Shown here one piece after another: positions 37,665-47,258 of a stretch of 64,000 nucleotides of DNA. The position numbers and the translations under genes were made by a program. The notes below the pieces were generated by a model. The model saw nothing but the letters and a program-made list of their open reading frames with translations. It searched no databases and was not told where the DNA came from. Within the stretch, counting starts at the first letter, position 1, and each line of letters starts with the position of its first letter. The stretch is from Mangrovimonas xylaniphaga. Lineage in GTDB: Bacteria > Bacteroidota > Bacteroidia > Flavobacteriales > Flavobacteriaceae. The DNA lies in the NCBI RefSeq assembly GCF_001280435.1, contig NZ_LBIP01000013.1:1054001-1118000 (forward strand). The letters are read 5' to 3'.

Positions 37665-38939
37665 ATGCGTAAGCACTGCATTTTCTTATTTATTGTTCTA
37701 TGCTCTATCGCTGTACAGTCGCAAACCGCACCAACAGACTCCTTAAATAGCACCAAACAAGATTCCATAAAAAGGAAGGCTTTTATAACCAATATTGGCA
37801 ACGGTTATTTCCCTACCAAATATTTCAATTTTGATTTGAGATATTTAGTAAAATTCAACCAATACGAAGGCTTTCGCACAGGTATGGGAGCAGTTACCAA
37901 TGACGCCTTTTCAAGCAGATACCGTGCCACCGGATATCTGTCTTACGGATTTAGAGACGACCGATGGAAATACAGCATTGGTGGAGGAACAAGGGTAAGA
38001 CCGCGTTCCAACACTTGGATCAACGTGGCCTACACAGACGATCTTCAGGAAACGGGAAGTTCCACCTTTTTAACGGACAAACGCTTTTTTCAACTGTTCC
38101 AACCGCGATTGCTTAACATTGATCTGTTTCACCGATTGATCAATAGGACTATTTCCTTGGAACACCGCATTTCGCCTCGCTTGTTGACAGAAATTCAATT
38201 GGCCAGCACCGATGTTTTGCCAACCTATGGCTATTCCTTTGTGGTGGATGACAAGGCCTATCATGATTTCGATTTGACCACTTCAATTGTATCCTTGCAA
38301 TGGAGTCCATTTAGTAGATACGAATATGTTGACGATAAATTGAGGGAACTTAAAAAGGGATTTCCACAGTTTACGTTACAATACACCCAGAGTTACAAGA
38401 ACATTTTTGATGGCAACTTCAATTTCTTAAAATTAGATTTCAGAAGTATCTATCAAATTGTATATCCAAATACCTCTGAGACAAAATTCACATTGCGTGC
38501 GGGAATTGCAAAAGGAAAAGCACCGCTAACGCATTTGTACCACACCTACCCTAACAACATCACCAAGGAAACCATTTTACAACGTTTCTCTGTAGCGGGA
38601 TTGAACAGTTTTGAGACCATGTACTTCAACGAGTTTTTCTCAGATAGATTTACAACCTTTCAAATCAAACATTTCTTTAAGCCATTTAAAATCACTGAAC
38701 GCTATCAACCTCAATTGGTATTGATTACGCGTTACGCCCTTGGTGATATGGACCATATTGAACGACACCAAAATGTTACTTTTGGAACTTTGGATAAAGG
38801 CTATACCGAATCTGGTCTTGAAATCAACAAACTATTGTTTGGCTTTGGGCTAAGTTTTGCCTATCGCTATGGCGCTTATCACTTACCAAGGGAAGAAGAC
38901 AACATTGCCGTAAAGTTCACTTTCAACCTCACCCTTTAA
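37665..38939 (+). CDS. outer-membrane beta-barrel protein (DUF5686-like, short form)
   Basis: A 424-residue exported protein (signal to about VQSQ, residue 20). From about residue 48 it resembles the barrel half of DUF5686 proteins: FNQYEGFRTGMGAVTN, RATGYLSYGFRDDRWKYSIG and a C-terminus IAVKFTFNLTL with barrel-like alternation. Usual DUF5686 proteins carry an extra carboxypeptidase-regulatory-like domain in front and are about twice as long; here that part is absent and the signal peptide joins straight to the barrel, with no sign of a frameshift. Function unknown. Confidence 0.7.
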   Translation: MRKHCIFLFIVLCSIAVQSQTAPTDSLNSTKQDSIKRKAFITNIGNGYFPTKYFNFDLRYLVKFNQYEGFRTGMGAVTNDAFSSRYRATGYLSYGFRDDRWKYSIGGGTRVRPRSNTWINVAYTDDLQETGSSTFLTDKRFFQLFQPRLLNIDLFHRLINRTISLEHRISPRLLTEIQLASTDVLPTYGYSFVVDDKAYHDFDLTTSIVSLQWSPFSRYEYVDDKLRELKKGFPQFTLQYTQSYKNIFDGNFNFLKLDFRSIYQIVYPNTSETKFTLRAGIAKGKAPLTHLYHTYPNNITKETILQRFSVAGLNSFETMYFNEFFSDRFTTFQIKHFFKPFKITERYQPQLVLITRYALGDMDHIERHQNVTFGTLDKGYTESGLEINKLLFGFGLSFAYRYGAYHLPREEDNIAVKFTFNLTL

Positions 38940-39012
38940 CAGAATTAAATACCCTATTTTGCAACCAGTTCCTTAGGTTTTTCCTACCTTTGTCGACTGT
39001 TTTTATCAAGCT

Positions 39013-41406
39013 ATGCTCAAACTATTTACAACAGGCTTTTGGGAAGTCATTGCAAGACTTATTTTACGTAACAAAGTTGCCATTTTAATTGGTATCGTAG
39101 CAGTTACGTTGTTTTTCAGTTATCAATGGAAATACATGCGCTTCACCTATACCGAAGCCAATTTATTGCCAGATGACCACGAAGTAAATATTACCTACAA
39201 CAATTTTCTTGACATCTTCGGAGAAGAAGGAAACCTGATTGTAATTGGAGTGAAAGATTCCACCTTGTTCACCGTGGAAAAACTCAACGCTTGGAACAAA
39301 CTCTCCGAAAGTTTTAAGCCGTATGAAGAAGTAGAAACCGTAGTGTCCATAAAAGATCTTCAAAAGCTTGTCAAAAACACCGATGAGCAAAAATTTGATT
39401 TGGAACCTTTCATCAAGGATTCCATTCATTCCATGTCGCAGATTGACACCCTAGAGCAAGAGCTCTTTGAACAATATCCTTTTTATGACAATTTCCTTTT
39501 CAATAAGGAAACCAAAACGGTGAGATCGGCCATTTACATGAAAAAGGACATTGTAAATACGTCTCTTAGAAAAGATTTTATAGAGCAAATTCTGGAACCA
39601 AAAATTGCAGAATTTGAAGCTACCAACAACCTCGATGTAAGGGTCTCTGGGATGCCTTACATCAGAACGTTGAATGCCAAAAGTATCATTGATGAAATTG
39701 GATTGTTTATTGGGGCTGCCCTTTTGGTAACGTCCGTAATCTTCTTTTTCTTTTTTAGGTCCTTTAGAGCCACCTTTATTTCCTTAATCGTAGTGTGTAT
39801 TGGAGTAATGTGGACCTTTGGACTCTTAGGTTTGTTGAAATATGAAATCACGGTTTTAACGGCCTTAATTCCACCATTAATTATCGTTATCGGGATTCCT
39901 AACTGTATATTCCTCATCAACAAATTTCAGCATGAGGTGAAATTGCACGGAAACAAGGTAAAATCGCTTCAACGTGTCATTACAAAAATTGGAAATGCCA
40001 CCTTGATGACCAACATTACCACGGCTTCCGGTTTTGCTACCTTTATCCTTACAGAAAGTAAGCTTTTAAAGGAATTTGGTATTGTAGCCTCCTTAAGCAT
40101 TTTGGGCATTTTCGTGCTGTGTTTATTGATCATTCCAATTATTTACACCTTCTTACCACATCCAAAAGACCGCCACCTAGAGCACTTAAACAAACGTTGG
40201 ATAGGCACTTTCGTAGAATGGATGGTCCGTATGGTAAAAGAGCACAACATTGCTATTTATTCCATTTCGTTGATTTTGATCATGGCCAGCATTATTGGGA
40301 TTTACCAAATTAAAATCTCAGGAAGCTTAATTGAAGACATGCCAAAGGACACCGAATTCTTTGACGACATCAGATTCTTTGAAAGTGAATTTGATGGTAT
40401 CATGCCTTTGGAAATCATGGTGGACACCAAACGCAAAAAAGGGGTGATGAAGCTGAGCACCCTGAAACGTATGAGCGATTTGGAGGAAGTCATCAATGAA
40501 ACGCCAGAACTGTCCAAACCTATTTCTGTAGTGAGTTTGTTGAAATATTCCAAGCAAGCTTATTACAATGGCAACCCAAAATACTATCAATTGCCAACCA
40601 GTCAGGAAAATAATTTCATTCTATCCTATGCAAAAAACTCATCTTCGGATGTGGATTTAATGAAAAACTTTGTGGACAGCACAGGTCAATATGCCCGTAT
40701 CACCACGTTCATGAAGGATATTGGCACCGACAGAATGGAGCGTATTGAAGAAGATTTACAAACTAGAATTGACAAGGTATTTCCAAAAGAACAATACACC
40801 ATTACCCTAACAGGTAAAGCCTTAGTATTCCAAAAAGGAACCAAGTATTTGGTGAAAAACTTGATCATTTCATTGTCCTTGGCCATTTTCTTAATATCAC
40901 TGTTTATGGCCTATATGTTCCGTTCGTTCAAGATGATTATAGTGTCATTAATCCCTAACCTATTGCCGTTGTTGGTAACCGCTGGATTGATGGGATTCTT
41001 GGGAGTTCCAATCAAGCCTTCAACCATCTTGGTATTTAGTATTGCCTTTGGAATTTCGGTAGATGATACCATTCACTTTTTGGCAAAATACAGACAGGAA
41101 TTGCAAGCCAACCACTGGAAAATCAGAAAATCGGTATTTGGAGCATTGCGCGAAACTGGAGTGAGTATGTTCTATACCTCCATTGTATTGTTCTTTGGAT
41201 TCTCGGTGTTTACCATTTCAAGTTTTGGAGGAACGGTAGCATTGGGAGCATTGGTGTCCACCACTTTGTTGTTCGCCATGTTATCCAATTTATTGCTGCT
41301 CCCATCTTTATTGCTATCCTTGGAAAGAAGTATTGCCAACAAGGAAGTTTTAAGAGAACCTTCTATCAACATTATTCCAGAGGAAGACGAGGAAGACCAG
41401 CTTTAA
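39013..41406 (+). CDS. RND-superfamily MMPL-type exporter
   Basis: A 797-residue inner-membrane protein built as two repeats, each with one leading membrane segment (about 22-40 and 415-432), a periplasmic loop and five further segments. It has MMPL/SSD features such as ALIPPLIIVIGIPNCIFLINK and FSIAFGISVDDTIHFLAKYRQE, where the Asp pair lies in the proton path. Relatives move lipids or hopanoids rather than drugs. Upstream TTTG (38958) and TACCTTTG (38985-38992) are 23 nt apart and may be its promoter. No partner genes are nearby. Confidence 0.85.
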   Translation: MLKLFTTGFWEVIARLILRNKVAILIGIVAVTLFFSYQWKYMRFTYTEANLLPDDHEVNITYNNFLDIFGEEGNLIVIGVKDSTLFTVEKLNAWNKLSESFKPYEEVETVVSIKDLQKLVKNTDEQKFDLEPFIKDSIHSMSQIDTLEQELFEQYPFYDNFLFNKETKTVRSAIYMKKDIVNTSLRKDFIEQILEPKIAEFEATNNLDVRVSGMPYIRTLNAKSIIDEIGLFIGAALLVTSVIFFFFFRSFRATFISLIVVCIGVMWTFGLLGLLKYEITVLTALIPPLIIVIGIPNCIFLINKFQHEVKLHGNKVKSLQRVITKIGNATLMTNITTASGFATFILTESKLLKEFGIVASLSILGIFVLCLLIIPIIYTFLPHPKDRHLEHLNKRWIGTFVEWMVRMVKEHNIAIYSISLILIMASIIGIYQIKISGSLIEDMPKDTEFFDDIRFFESEFDGIMPLEIMVDTKRKKGVMKLSTLKRMSDLEEVINETPELSKPISVVSLLKYSKQAYYNGNPKYYQLPTSQENNFILSYAKNSSSDVDLMKNFVDSTGQYARITTFMKDIGTDRMERIEEDLQTRIDKVFPKEQYTITLTGKALVFQKGTKYLVKNLIISLSLAIFLISLFMAYMFRSFKMIIVSLIPNLLPLLVTAGLMGFLGVPIKPSTILVFSIAFGISVDDTIHFLAKYRQELQANHWKIRKSVFGALRETGVSMFYTSIVLFFGFSVFTISSFGGTVALGALVSTTLLFAMLSNLLLLPSLLLSLERSIANKEVLREPSINIIPEEDEEDQL

Positions 41407-41514
41407 GGAAATTGTTAACCATTGGAATTTGGCTTTTCAGAAAGACAGGTTCTACTTGACAAACCTAGAAGTATTTAAATAGCAATTATCGATAAAAATG
41501 CCGTTTGGCTTTTT

Positions 41515-41522
41515 TATCTTTG
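41515..41522 (+). promoter_or_regulatory. candidate -7 element of asnS
   Basis: TATCTTTG fits TAnnTTTG, about 100 nt before the asnS start. The TTTG at 41504-41507 is too close (7 nt) to be a standard -33, so the promoter is only half supported. Transcription from here would include the leader hairpin at 41549-41595. Confidence 0.45.
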
Positions 41523-41548
41523 CAGTTCAAAATTTAAAACCAATAACC

Positions 41549-41595
41549 TATTTGCAATTGAAGCCGACTTGTTTACAACTGCTTCCATGCAAATA
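41549..41595 (+). ncRNA. leader hairpin upstream of asnS
   Basis: TATTTGCA (41549-41556) pairs with TGCAAATA (41588-41595) and, after a small internal loop (ATT/CA), GAAGC (41560-41564) pairs with GCTTC (41581-41585), leaving a 16-nt loop. It ends 26 nt before the asnS ATG and no T-run follows, so it is not a terminator. It may control translation or stability of asnS mRNA. T-box control is not expected in Bacteroidota and no T-box sequence was seen. Confidence 0.5.
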
Positions 41596-41621
41596 AGCTT
41601 TAAAATAATATTGATTTAGAA

Positions 41622-43055
41622 ATGAAATCACATACAATTGCCGACTTATTATCGCAGGATATCACATTTCATGACATAGAAATAAAAGGTTGGGTACGTA
41701 CCTTTAGAGCCAACAGGTTTATCGCCTTAAACGATGGTTCTACCATTCACAACATTCAATGTGTTGTGGATTTTGAAAACATCGATCCTTCTACCCTAAA
41801 ACGCATTACCACTGGAGCTGCGGTTCACATTGTTGGGGAATTGGTAGAAAGCCAGGGAAAAGGACAACGTGTGGAAATCCAGGTGAAGACCATTGAAATC
41901 TTAGGAGATTCCGATCCAGAAACCTATCCTATTCAACCTAAAAAGCATTCCTTCGAATTCTTACGTGAGAATGCACACTTACGCACCAGAACCAATACGT
42001 TCAGTGCCGTGATGCGTTTGCGTTCATCATTGTCTTTTGCTATTCACAAGTACTTTAACGAGAATGGTTTTTACTATATGCATGCACCTATTATTACAGG
42101 TAGTGACGCTGAAGGAGCCGGAGAAATGTTTAGAGTAACCAATTTGGACTCTAAAAAACCTCCTTTAAATGAAACTGGAGAAGTAGATTACAGCAAAGAT
42201 TTCTTTGGAAAGGAAACCAACCTGACAGTATCCGGTCAATTGGAGGCCGAAACCTACGCTATGTCCTTAGGGAAAGTGTACACTTTTGGACCTACCTTTA
42301 GAGCAGAAAACTCCAATACTTCAAGACACTTGGCAGAATTCTGGATGATTGAACCAGAAGTAGCCTTTATGGACTTGGCAGGCAACATGGACCTTGCTGA
42401 AGATTTCATGAAATATGTTATCAACTACGTGTTAGAAAACAACATAGACGACCTTCAATTCTTGGAGCAACGTTTGTTGGACGAGGAGAAAACCAAGCCT
42501 CAAGCCGAGCGTAGCGAAATGAGCCTTATTGAAAAATTGAAGTTTGTTGTAGACAACAATTTCAAGCGTGTAAGTTATACCGAGGCCATCGATATTCTTA
42601 GAAATTCGAAACCAAACAAAAAGAAGAAATTCAACTATATCATTGACGAATGGGGTGCAGACCTTCAAAGTGAGCACGAGCGCTTCCTTGTTGAAAAGCA
42701 CTTCAAGTGCCCTGTTATCTTGTTCGATTATCCAGCCAACATCAAGGCATTCTACATGCGCTTGAACGACGACGGTAAAACCGTTCGAGCTATGGATATT
42801 TTATTCCCTGGAATTGGAGAAATTGTTGGTGGTGCACAACGTGAAGAGCGTCTGGATGTATTAAAACAAAAAATGGCTGCCATTGGCATTCCAGAAGAAG
42901 AGCTTTGGTGGTATTTAGATTTACGCAAGTACGGAACTGCGGTTCACTCTGGCTTTGGACTTGGCTTTGAGCGTTTAGTAATGTTCGCCACAGGAATGAC
43001 CAATATTAGAGACGTCATCCCTTATCCAAGAACGCCTCAAAACGCCGAGTTTTAA
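41622..43055 (+). CDS. asnS: asparaginyl-tRNA synthetase
   Basis: A 477-residue class IIb synthetase charging tRNA-Asn. The N-terminal anticodon-binding OB-fold (about 18-115; IKGWVRTFRANRFIALNDG) is followed by the catalytic domain with FRAENSNTSRHLAEFWMIEPE (motif 2 region) and the C-terminal GFGLGFERLVMFATGM (motif 3). The LAEFWMIEPE form favours asparagine over aspartate. A structured leader precedes it and a terminator follows. No operon partner. Confidence 0.96.
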   Translation: MKSHTIADLLSQDITFHDIEIKGWVRTFRANRFIALNDGSTIHNIQCVVDFENIDPSTLKRITTGAAVHIVGELVESQGKGQRVEIQVKTIEILGDSDPETYPIQPKKHSFEFLRENAHLRTRTNTFSAVMRLRSSLSFAIHKYFNENGFYYMHAPIITGSDAEGAGEMFRVTNLDSKKPPLNETGEVDYSKDFFGKETNLTVSGQLEAETYAMSLGKVYTFGPTFRAENSNTSRHLAEFWMIEPEVAFMDLAGNMDLAEDFMKYVINYVLENNIDDLQFLEQRLLDEEKTKPQAERSEMSLIEKLKFVVDNNFKRVSYTEAIDILRNSKPNKKKKFNYIIDEWGADLQSEHERFLVEKHFKCPVILFDYPANIKAFYMRLNDDGKTVRAMDILFPGIGEIVGGAQREERLDVLKQKMAAIGIPEEELWWYLDLRKYGTAVHSGFGLGFERLVMFATGMTNIRDVIPYPRTPQNAEF

Positions 43056-43081
43056 TAAAAAATTAGCATAAATATTCCCAA

Positions 43082-43121
43082 AACAACCTATGTTTACATT
43101 TTAATATAGGTTGTTTTTTTT
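43082..43121 (+). terminator. intrinsic terminator after asnS
   Basis: AACAACCTAT (43082-43091) pairs perfectly with ATAGGTTGTT (43106-43115) around a 14-nt loop, and an eight-T run follows (43114-43121). It separates asnS from rpoN. Confidence 0.85.
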
Positions 43122-43148
43122 ACCTTTATCCGAAAGCAAATTTACCTT

Positions 43149-44615
43149 ATGCTCAAGCAGTATTTACAGTTTAAATTATCGCAAAAACTATCGCCGCAAC
43201 AAATTCAATTAATGAAATTGATCCAATTGCCTACACAGGCATTTGAGCAGCGTTTGAAGCAAGAACTGGAAGAAAATCCTGCCTTGGAAAGCGGAAAGGA
43301 AAAACACGAAGATTACGAGGATACCTTTGAGGAATTTGACAATTCTGCCGATGAGATCAATGATAATGAAACCATCACCGCAGAAGACATTAATGTAGAC
43401 GATTACCTGAGCGATGATGACATCCCTGACTACCGTACACAAAGCAACAACTACAGTAGTGACGACGAAGAAAAAAGTGTGCCCTATGCGGCTGGGACAT
43501 CCTTTACGCAACATTTGACCAACCAGCTCAATACCTTCAGGCTTTTGGATGAAGAAATGGACATTGCCGAATTCTTGGTTGGAAGCATTGATGAAAGTGG
43601 TTATATACGACGTTCTTTAAACGATATTGTAGATGACCTAGCCTTTACTCAAAATATCTTTACAGAGGTAGAAACCGTAGAAAAAGTGCTTCATACGGTC
43701 CATTTATTAGATCCCGCAGGTGTTGGCGCCAGAAATTTACAGGAATGTTTGAGCATTCAACTTCATCGCAAAGAAAAAACTCCAGATGTAGAATTGGCCA
43801 TTGATATTATAGACAATGCTTTTGAGCAATTCACCAAAAAGCACTACAAAAAGCTGCTTCAAAAATTCGATGTTACCGAGATACAACTTAGGGATGCTAT
43901 AGAGGAAATAGAACACCTCAATCCAAAACCGGGAGGCTCTTACTCTGGGGGCAACAAAATGGTGGAACATGTGGTGCCAGATTTTGCTATTAGAATTGTG
44001 GATGGCGAATTGGAATTGACACTTAATGGAAGAAACGCCCCTGAATTACATGTTTCCAGAGAATACAGCAACATGATGAAGGGCTATAAAGAAAGTAAGG
44101 ACAAGTCCAAACAACAAAAGGATGCCGTGCTATTCATTAAGCAAAAACTGGATGCTGCCAAATGGTTTATAGAAGCCATAAAACAACGTCAGCAAACCCT
44201 TTTTGTAACCATGAGTGCCATTATGGATTATCAAGAAGAATACTTCCTTACAGGGGATGAACGTAAGTTGAAACCGATGATTCTTAAAGACATTGCCGAC
44301 AATATTGGCATGGATGTCTCTACCGTATCACGTGTGGCCAACAGTAAATATGTCGATACCCCTTATGGAACCAAGCTCATCAAAGAATTCTTTTCAGAAT
44401 CCATGACTAATGACCAAGGAGAGGAAGTTTCAACCAAGGAAATAAAAAAAATCCTAGAAACGGTTATAGAAGAAGAAGACAAACGCAAACCACTTACTGA
44501 CGAAAAATTGGCATCTATTCTAAAGGAAAAAGGCTATCCCATCGCCCGAAGAACCGTCGCGAAGTACAGAGAACAATTGGATTTTCCAGTGGCGAGGTTA
44601 CGAAAAAAAATATAG
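43149..44615 (+). CDS. rpoN: RNA polymerase sigma-54 factor
   Basis: A 488-residue sigma-54. Region I at the N-terminus (KLSPQQIQLMKLIQLPTQAFEQRLKQEL-type, Gln/Leu-rich) contacts the activator; an acidic linker follows (about 45-115); the core-binding domain lies in the middle; and the C-terminal RpoN box ARRTVAKYRE sits at 466-475. The helix-turn-helix reads DVSTVSRVANSKYV. Sigma-54 needs AAA+ enhancer-binding activators; none lies in this window. Single gene with its own terminator-bounded unit. Confidence 0.96.
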   Translation: MLKQYLQFKLSQKLSPQQIQLMKLIQLPTQAFEQRLKQELEENPALESGKEKHEDYEDTFEEFDNSADEINDNETITAEDINVDDYLSDDDIPDYRTQSNNYSSDDEEKSVPYAAGTSFTQHLTNQLNTFRLLDEEMDIAEFLVGSIDESGYIRRSLNDIVDDLAFTQNIFTEVETVEKVLHTVHLLDPAGVGARNLQECLSIQLHRKEKTPDVELAIDIIDNAFEQFTKKHYKKLLQKFDVTEIQLRDAIEEIEHLNPKPGGSYSGGNKMVEHVVPDFAIRIVDGELELTLNGRNAPELHVSREYSNMMKGYKESKDKSKQQKDAVLFIKQKLDAAKWFIEAIKQRQQTLFVTMSAIMDYQEEYFLTGDERKLKPMILKDIADNIGMDVSTVSRVANSKYVDTPYGTKLIKEFFSESMTNDQGEEVSTKEIKKILETVIEEEDKRKPLTDEKLASILKEKGYPIARRTVAKYREQLDFPVARLRKKI

Positions 44616-44754
44616 TTCTAAGGGTTTACATTCCCTCTTTCCAAAAATCAAACTAATTGAATTAATTATAATTGCCAAGAGTTCTTATAAATCAATAAGG
44701 AATGCTATCTTGTAACCATAATTGAAATTCCAAACCCAAAGACTGCTTCCTTGC

Positions 44755-45351
44755 ATGCTAAGAGCCATTTCATTTATATTTCACCCCGTTCTAATGCCTC
44801 TTTTAGGGGTACTTTTTTACTTTTCCAGAACGCCAAGGTACATCCCGGAACCAATTGTAAAAGCGAAGTTGTTTTCCGTTACCATACTAACCATTGTACT
44901 TCCTATTCTATTATTTTATTTATTAAAAACACTTAAGAAAATAGATTCGTTTCATTTGGAAACTACCAAGGAACGAGTGCTTCCGTTGGTATTACAGTGT
45001 GCTATTGTTATTTTAATTTTCACTAGGGTATTACCCCAAAACGAAATCCCAGAGCTTTACTTTTTCTTTATTGGCATTCTATGCTCAACCCTAACTTGCT
45101 TGATTTTGGCCCTTATGGACATCAAGGCTAGTATTCATATGATTGCTGCAGCCGGGTTCTTTATGTTTGCCGTTGCCATTGGCATCCATTTTCAGATAAA
45201 TATTAATGGAAGTATTGCCCTTATGTGCATCGTTTTAGGAGCTATAGCTTCATCCAGGCTTCACATGAAAGCCCACACACCTATTGAATTGGTAATTGGA
45301 TTTTTTATAGGCTTTTTACCGCAGTTGATAATGCTTAATTATTGGCTATAG
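44755..45351 (+). CDS. multi-pass membrane protein, PAP2-related
   Basis: A 198-residue inner-membrane protein with about six hydrophobic segments. I start at ATG 44755 (MLRAISFIFHPVLMPLLG), which matches the N-terminus common in flavobacteria; an in-frame TTG at 44722 would add 11 residues. The end SSRLHMKAHTPIELVIGFFIG recalls the last catalytic block of PAP2 phosphatases (SR....H), but the preceding KX6RP and PSGH blocks are not seen, so activity is doubtful. Its stop overlaps the convergent porin-like gene by 6 bp. Confidence 0.65.
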   Translation: MLRAISFIFHPVLMPLLGVLFYFSRTPRYIPEPIVKAKLFSVTILTIVLPILLFYLLKTLKKIDSFHLETTKERVLPLVLQCAIVILIFTRVLPQNEIPELYFFFIGILCSTLTCLILALMDIKASIHMIAAAGFFMFAVAIGIHFQININGSIALMCIVLGAIASSRLHMKAHTPIELVIGFFIGFLPQLIMLNYWL

Positions 45352-46041
45352 AAAATAGAACATTAAGCCTATTTTCAATGTGGTCATGTCTAAGGCTTCA
45401 TTGTCCACCCGAACATCGCCAAAAATAGAATTTAAGCCATAATAAAGATGAAGGTTGAAATCGTCATAGCCAGCACTTAAAGTAACCCCATACTGGAAGG
45501 CATTAAAATCATCATTGTTTTTATATTTAAACGTCCCTAGACTTCCTTCGTATCTAGAAGTATCGTAAAACACGTAACCTAGCTTAAATCCCGTATAAAT
45601 ACGCCAAAAACTATAAGATTGGGCTGTTGATGTACGCCAACGAATTTCAAAAGGAACTTCGATGACATAAGTAGAAAATTTATTTTTTGAATATGGGTTT
45701 TCGCTATCATCAATAATGCTATAATTAAAACCACGGTTAGGTTCATTAATTATAGCCATATTTTGACGGTAATTATTAAATGCAAATCCAAGTCCTAAAC
45801 CAAAGGCTACGTTACGTCTTTTATTGATAGGCATATCGCGAACAAAGCCCAAATGTAAGCCATAAGAAAAGCCTGTTTGTGACAAACCGGAAGGCTCCTT
45901 GACCAACCAATTATAGGTTACCCCAGCATAAAACTGATCTTCTCTGTACTTGGTATCAACCACAACAGAATCGGGAAGGACTTGAGAAAATCCAAAACCA
46001 GAAAAGCAAACTATAAAAAAGGCAGTTAGCAAGTGTTTCAT
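45346..46041 (-). CDS. outer-membrane beta-barrel protein (PorT-like)
   Basis: A 231-residue protein with a signal peptide (to about FGFSQ, residue 20) and an eight-strand-type barrel of the outer-membrane beta-barrel family that includes PorT: GVTYNWLVKEPSGLSQTGFSYG, NVAFGLGLGFAFNNY and the aromatic end KIGLMFYFL. PorT takes part in type IX secretion, but this family is broad and no other type IX gene is near, so I do not name it so. It lies behind the TolQ-ExbD operon, after a terminator, with 108 bp between. Confidence 0.75.
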   Translation of the reverse strand: MKHLLTAFFIVCFSGFGFSQVLPDSVVVDTKYREDQFYAGVTYNWLVKEPSGLSQTGFSYGLHLGFVRDMPINKRRNVAFGLGLGFAFNNYRQNMAIINEPNRGFNYSIIDDSENPYSKNKFSTYVIEVPFEIRWRTSTAQSYSFWRIYTGFKLGYVFYDTSRYEGSLGTFKYKNNDDFNAFQYGVTLSAGYDDFNLHLYYGLNSIFGDVRVDNEALDMTTLKIGLMFYFL

Positions 46042-46088
46042 TGTAACAAATATAGAAGAATAAACTTTTGGGGCTTAAGATGAGAATA

Positions 46089-46121
46089 TAAAAAAACATC
46101 CTGATGCAAGCAGCAGGATGT
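46089..46121 (-). terminator. intrinsic terminator ending the TolQ-ExbD operon
   Basis: ACATCCTG (46096-46103) pairs with CAGGATGT (46114-46121); on the minus strand it is followed by seven T (46095-46089). It separates the proton-channel operon from the barrel gene downstream. Confidence 0.88.
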
Positions 46122-46149
46122 TCTCCATATTTTTAACAAATAAAATTAT

Positions 46150-46632
46150 TTAATCTTTATTTTGGGAAATATCACCATTTCTGGTTGTGTAGTTGATCTT
46201 CAAGGCATTCACCTTTCTAAGTTCTGTCTTGATATCACCAACAATTCCCATGTTTACGTCCTTATCGACTTTTAACGCTGTAGTTAAATAAGGCACTAAC
46301 TCTTCACGCTTAGAAGCGCGTTCAGCTTCAATAAAAGCTTGGATATCGCTTACATCCGCAAACTTATCGTTTAACTGGATGCGGGCTTCTTTACCAAACG
46401 TGCTTTGAAATCTATCAGATGGTTTACCTGCGTAGATATACATAATCAAGTCTTTTTTGTCAAGTTTCTCAACTTGGTCTGCAAATGGCAGATCGTTTTT
46501 CACTTTTAATGTAGTATCACGCATTACGGTAGCAACCATAAAGAAGAACAAAAGCATAAATACAATATCGGGTAGAGATGCTGTTGAGATCGCCGGTAAA
46601 TCGCCTGATTTTTTCTTTTTAAATTTAGACAT
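46150..46632 (-). CDS. ExbD/TolR-type biopolymer transport protein (second copy)
   Basis: A 160-residue protein with one N-terminal membrane segment (about 23-42, PDIVFMLLFFFMVATVM) carrying the conserved Asp of ExbD/TolR, and a periplasmic domain. The proton channel formed with ExbB/TolQ energises outer-membrane receptors or envelope processes. It is the last gene of the operon, 21 nt after the other ExbD gene. Two ExbD proteins in a row are usual in Bacteroidota. No TonB gene is next to them. Confidence 0.9.
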   Translation of the reverse strand: MSKFKKKKSGDLPAISTASLPDIVFMLLFFFMVATVMRDTTLKVKNDLPFADQVEKLDKKDLIMYIYAGKPSDRFQSTFGKEARIQLNDKFADVSDIQAFIEAERASKREELVPYLTTALKVDKDVNMGIVGDIKTELRKVNALKINYTTRNGDISQNKD

Positions 46633-46653
46633 AAAATTGTGTTTTCTAAATTA

Positions 46654-47256
46654 CTATTGAACTTCAGATAATTTTTGAGGATACTCAAGTTTTATCTTCT
46701 CGATCTTTTCCTTTAACTTCTCACTCTTAAATTCCGGTGAACGGGAGTCATCGTAAGCAAGTTCCATTTCGTGGAATGGTCTTCCAAACAATTCCTGAGC
46801 ACGACGATTTCTCAATTCGTTATAGGCAGCCACCAATTCGTTTTGTACAGAAATATACATTGCGTATGATGTTTCTCTCTCATTTTTAAGGGAGATGATT
46901 GCCTTATCAGGGTTATCAGAAGATTTAGGATCTTTCTTTCCTTTACAGTAGCCACAAGCATCTTCGCCTGCTCCACCACCATTATCTAAAAATTCAACAG
47001 CTGCCTTTCTTAAATCCTTCAACTCCATCAATTCGTCCTCTACCAACAATTGATCATTTTTATTGATTAACACCGTAAAAATGTTTTTTTGCTTAATTAC
47101 TGGTGGCTCAACTTGACTATCATCTATTGGCGGTAACTTTCTACTCAAACCTGTATCGGTTTCAATAGTGGTTGTTACCAAGAAGAAAATAAGAAGTAAG
47201 AACGCAATATCAGCCATCGATCCTGCATTTACTTCGGGTGCCGCTCTTTTTGCCAT
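46654..47256 (-). CDS. ExbD/TolR-type biopolymer transport protein with Cys-containing insert
   Basis: A 200-residue ExbD with the membrane segment at about 13-30 (SMADIAFLLLIFFLVTTTI), including the conserved Asp15. The periplasmic part is longer than in typical ExbD (about 140 residues) and has an insert GGGAGEDACGYCKGKKDPK near 92-112 with a CGYC pair that could bind a metal or form a disulfide. The C-terminal half is helical and charged. It starts 2 nt after the preceding small membrane gene. Confidence 0.88.
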   Translation of the reverse strand: MAKRAAPEVNAGSMADIAFLLLIFFLVTTTIETDTGLSRKLPPIDDSQVEPPVIKQKNIFTVLINKNDQLLVEDELMELKDLRKAAVEFLDNGGGAGEDACGYCKGKKDPKSSDNPDKAIISLKNERETSYAMYISVQNELVAAYNELRNRRAQELFGRPFHEMELAYDDSRSPEFKSEKLKEKIEKIKLEYPQKLSEVQ

Positions 47257-47258
47257 AA

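Noticed and set aside
41523-41621. T-box riboswitch before asnS
   Set aside because: No T-box sequence or antiterminator, and no terminator; only a hairpin is present.
45346-46041. Naming the barrel gene porT of type IX secretion
   Set aside because: The barrel family is broad and no other type IX secretion gene lies nearby.
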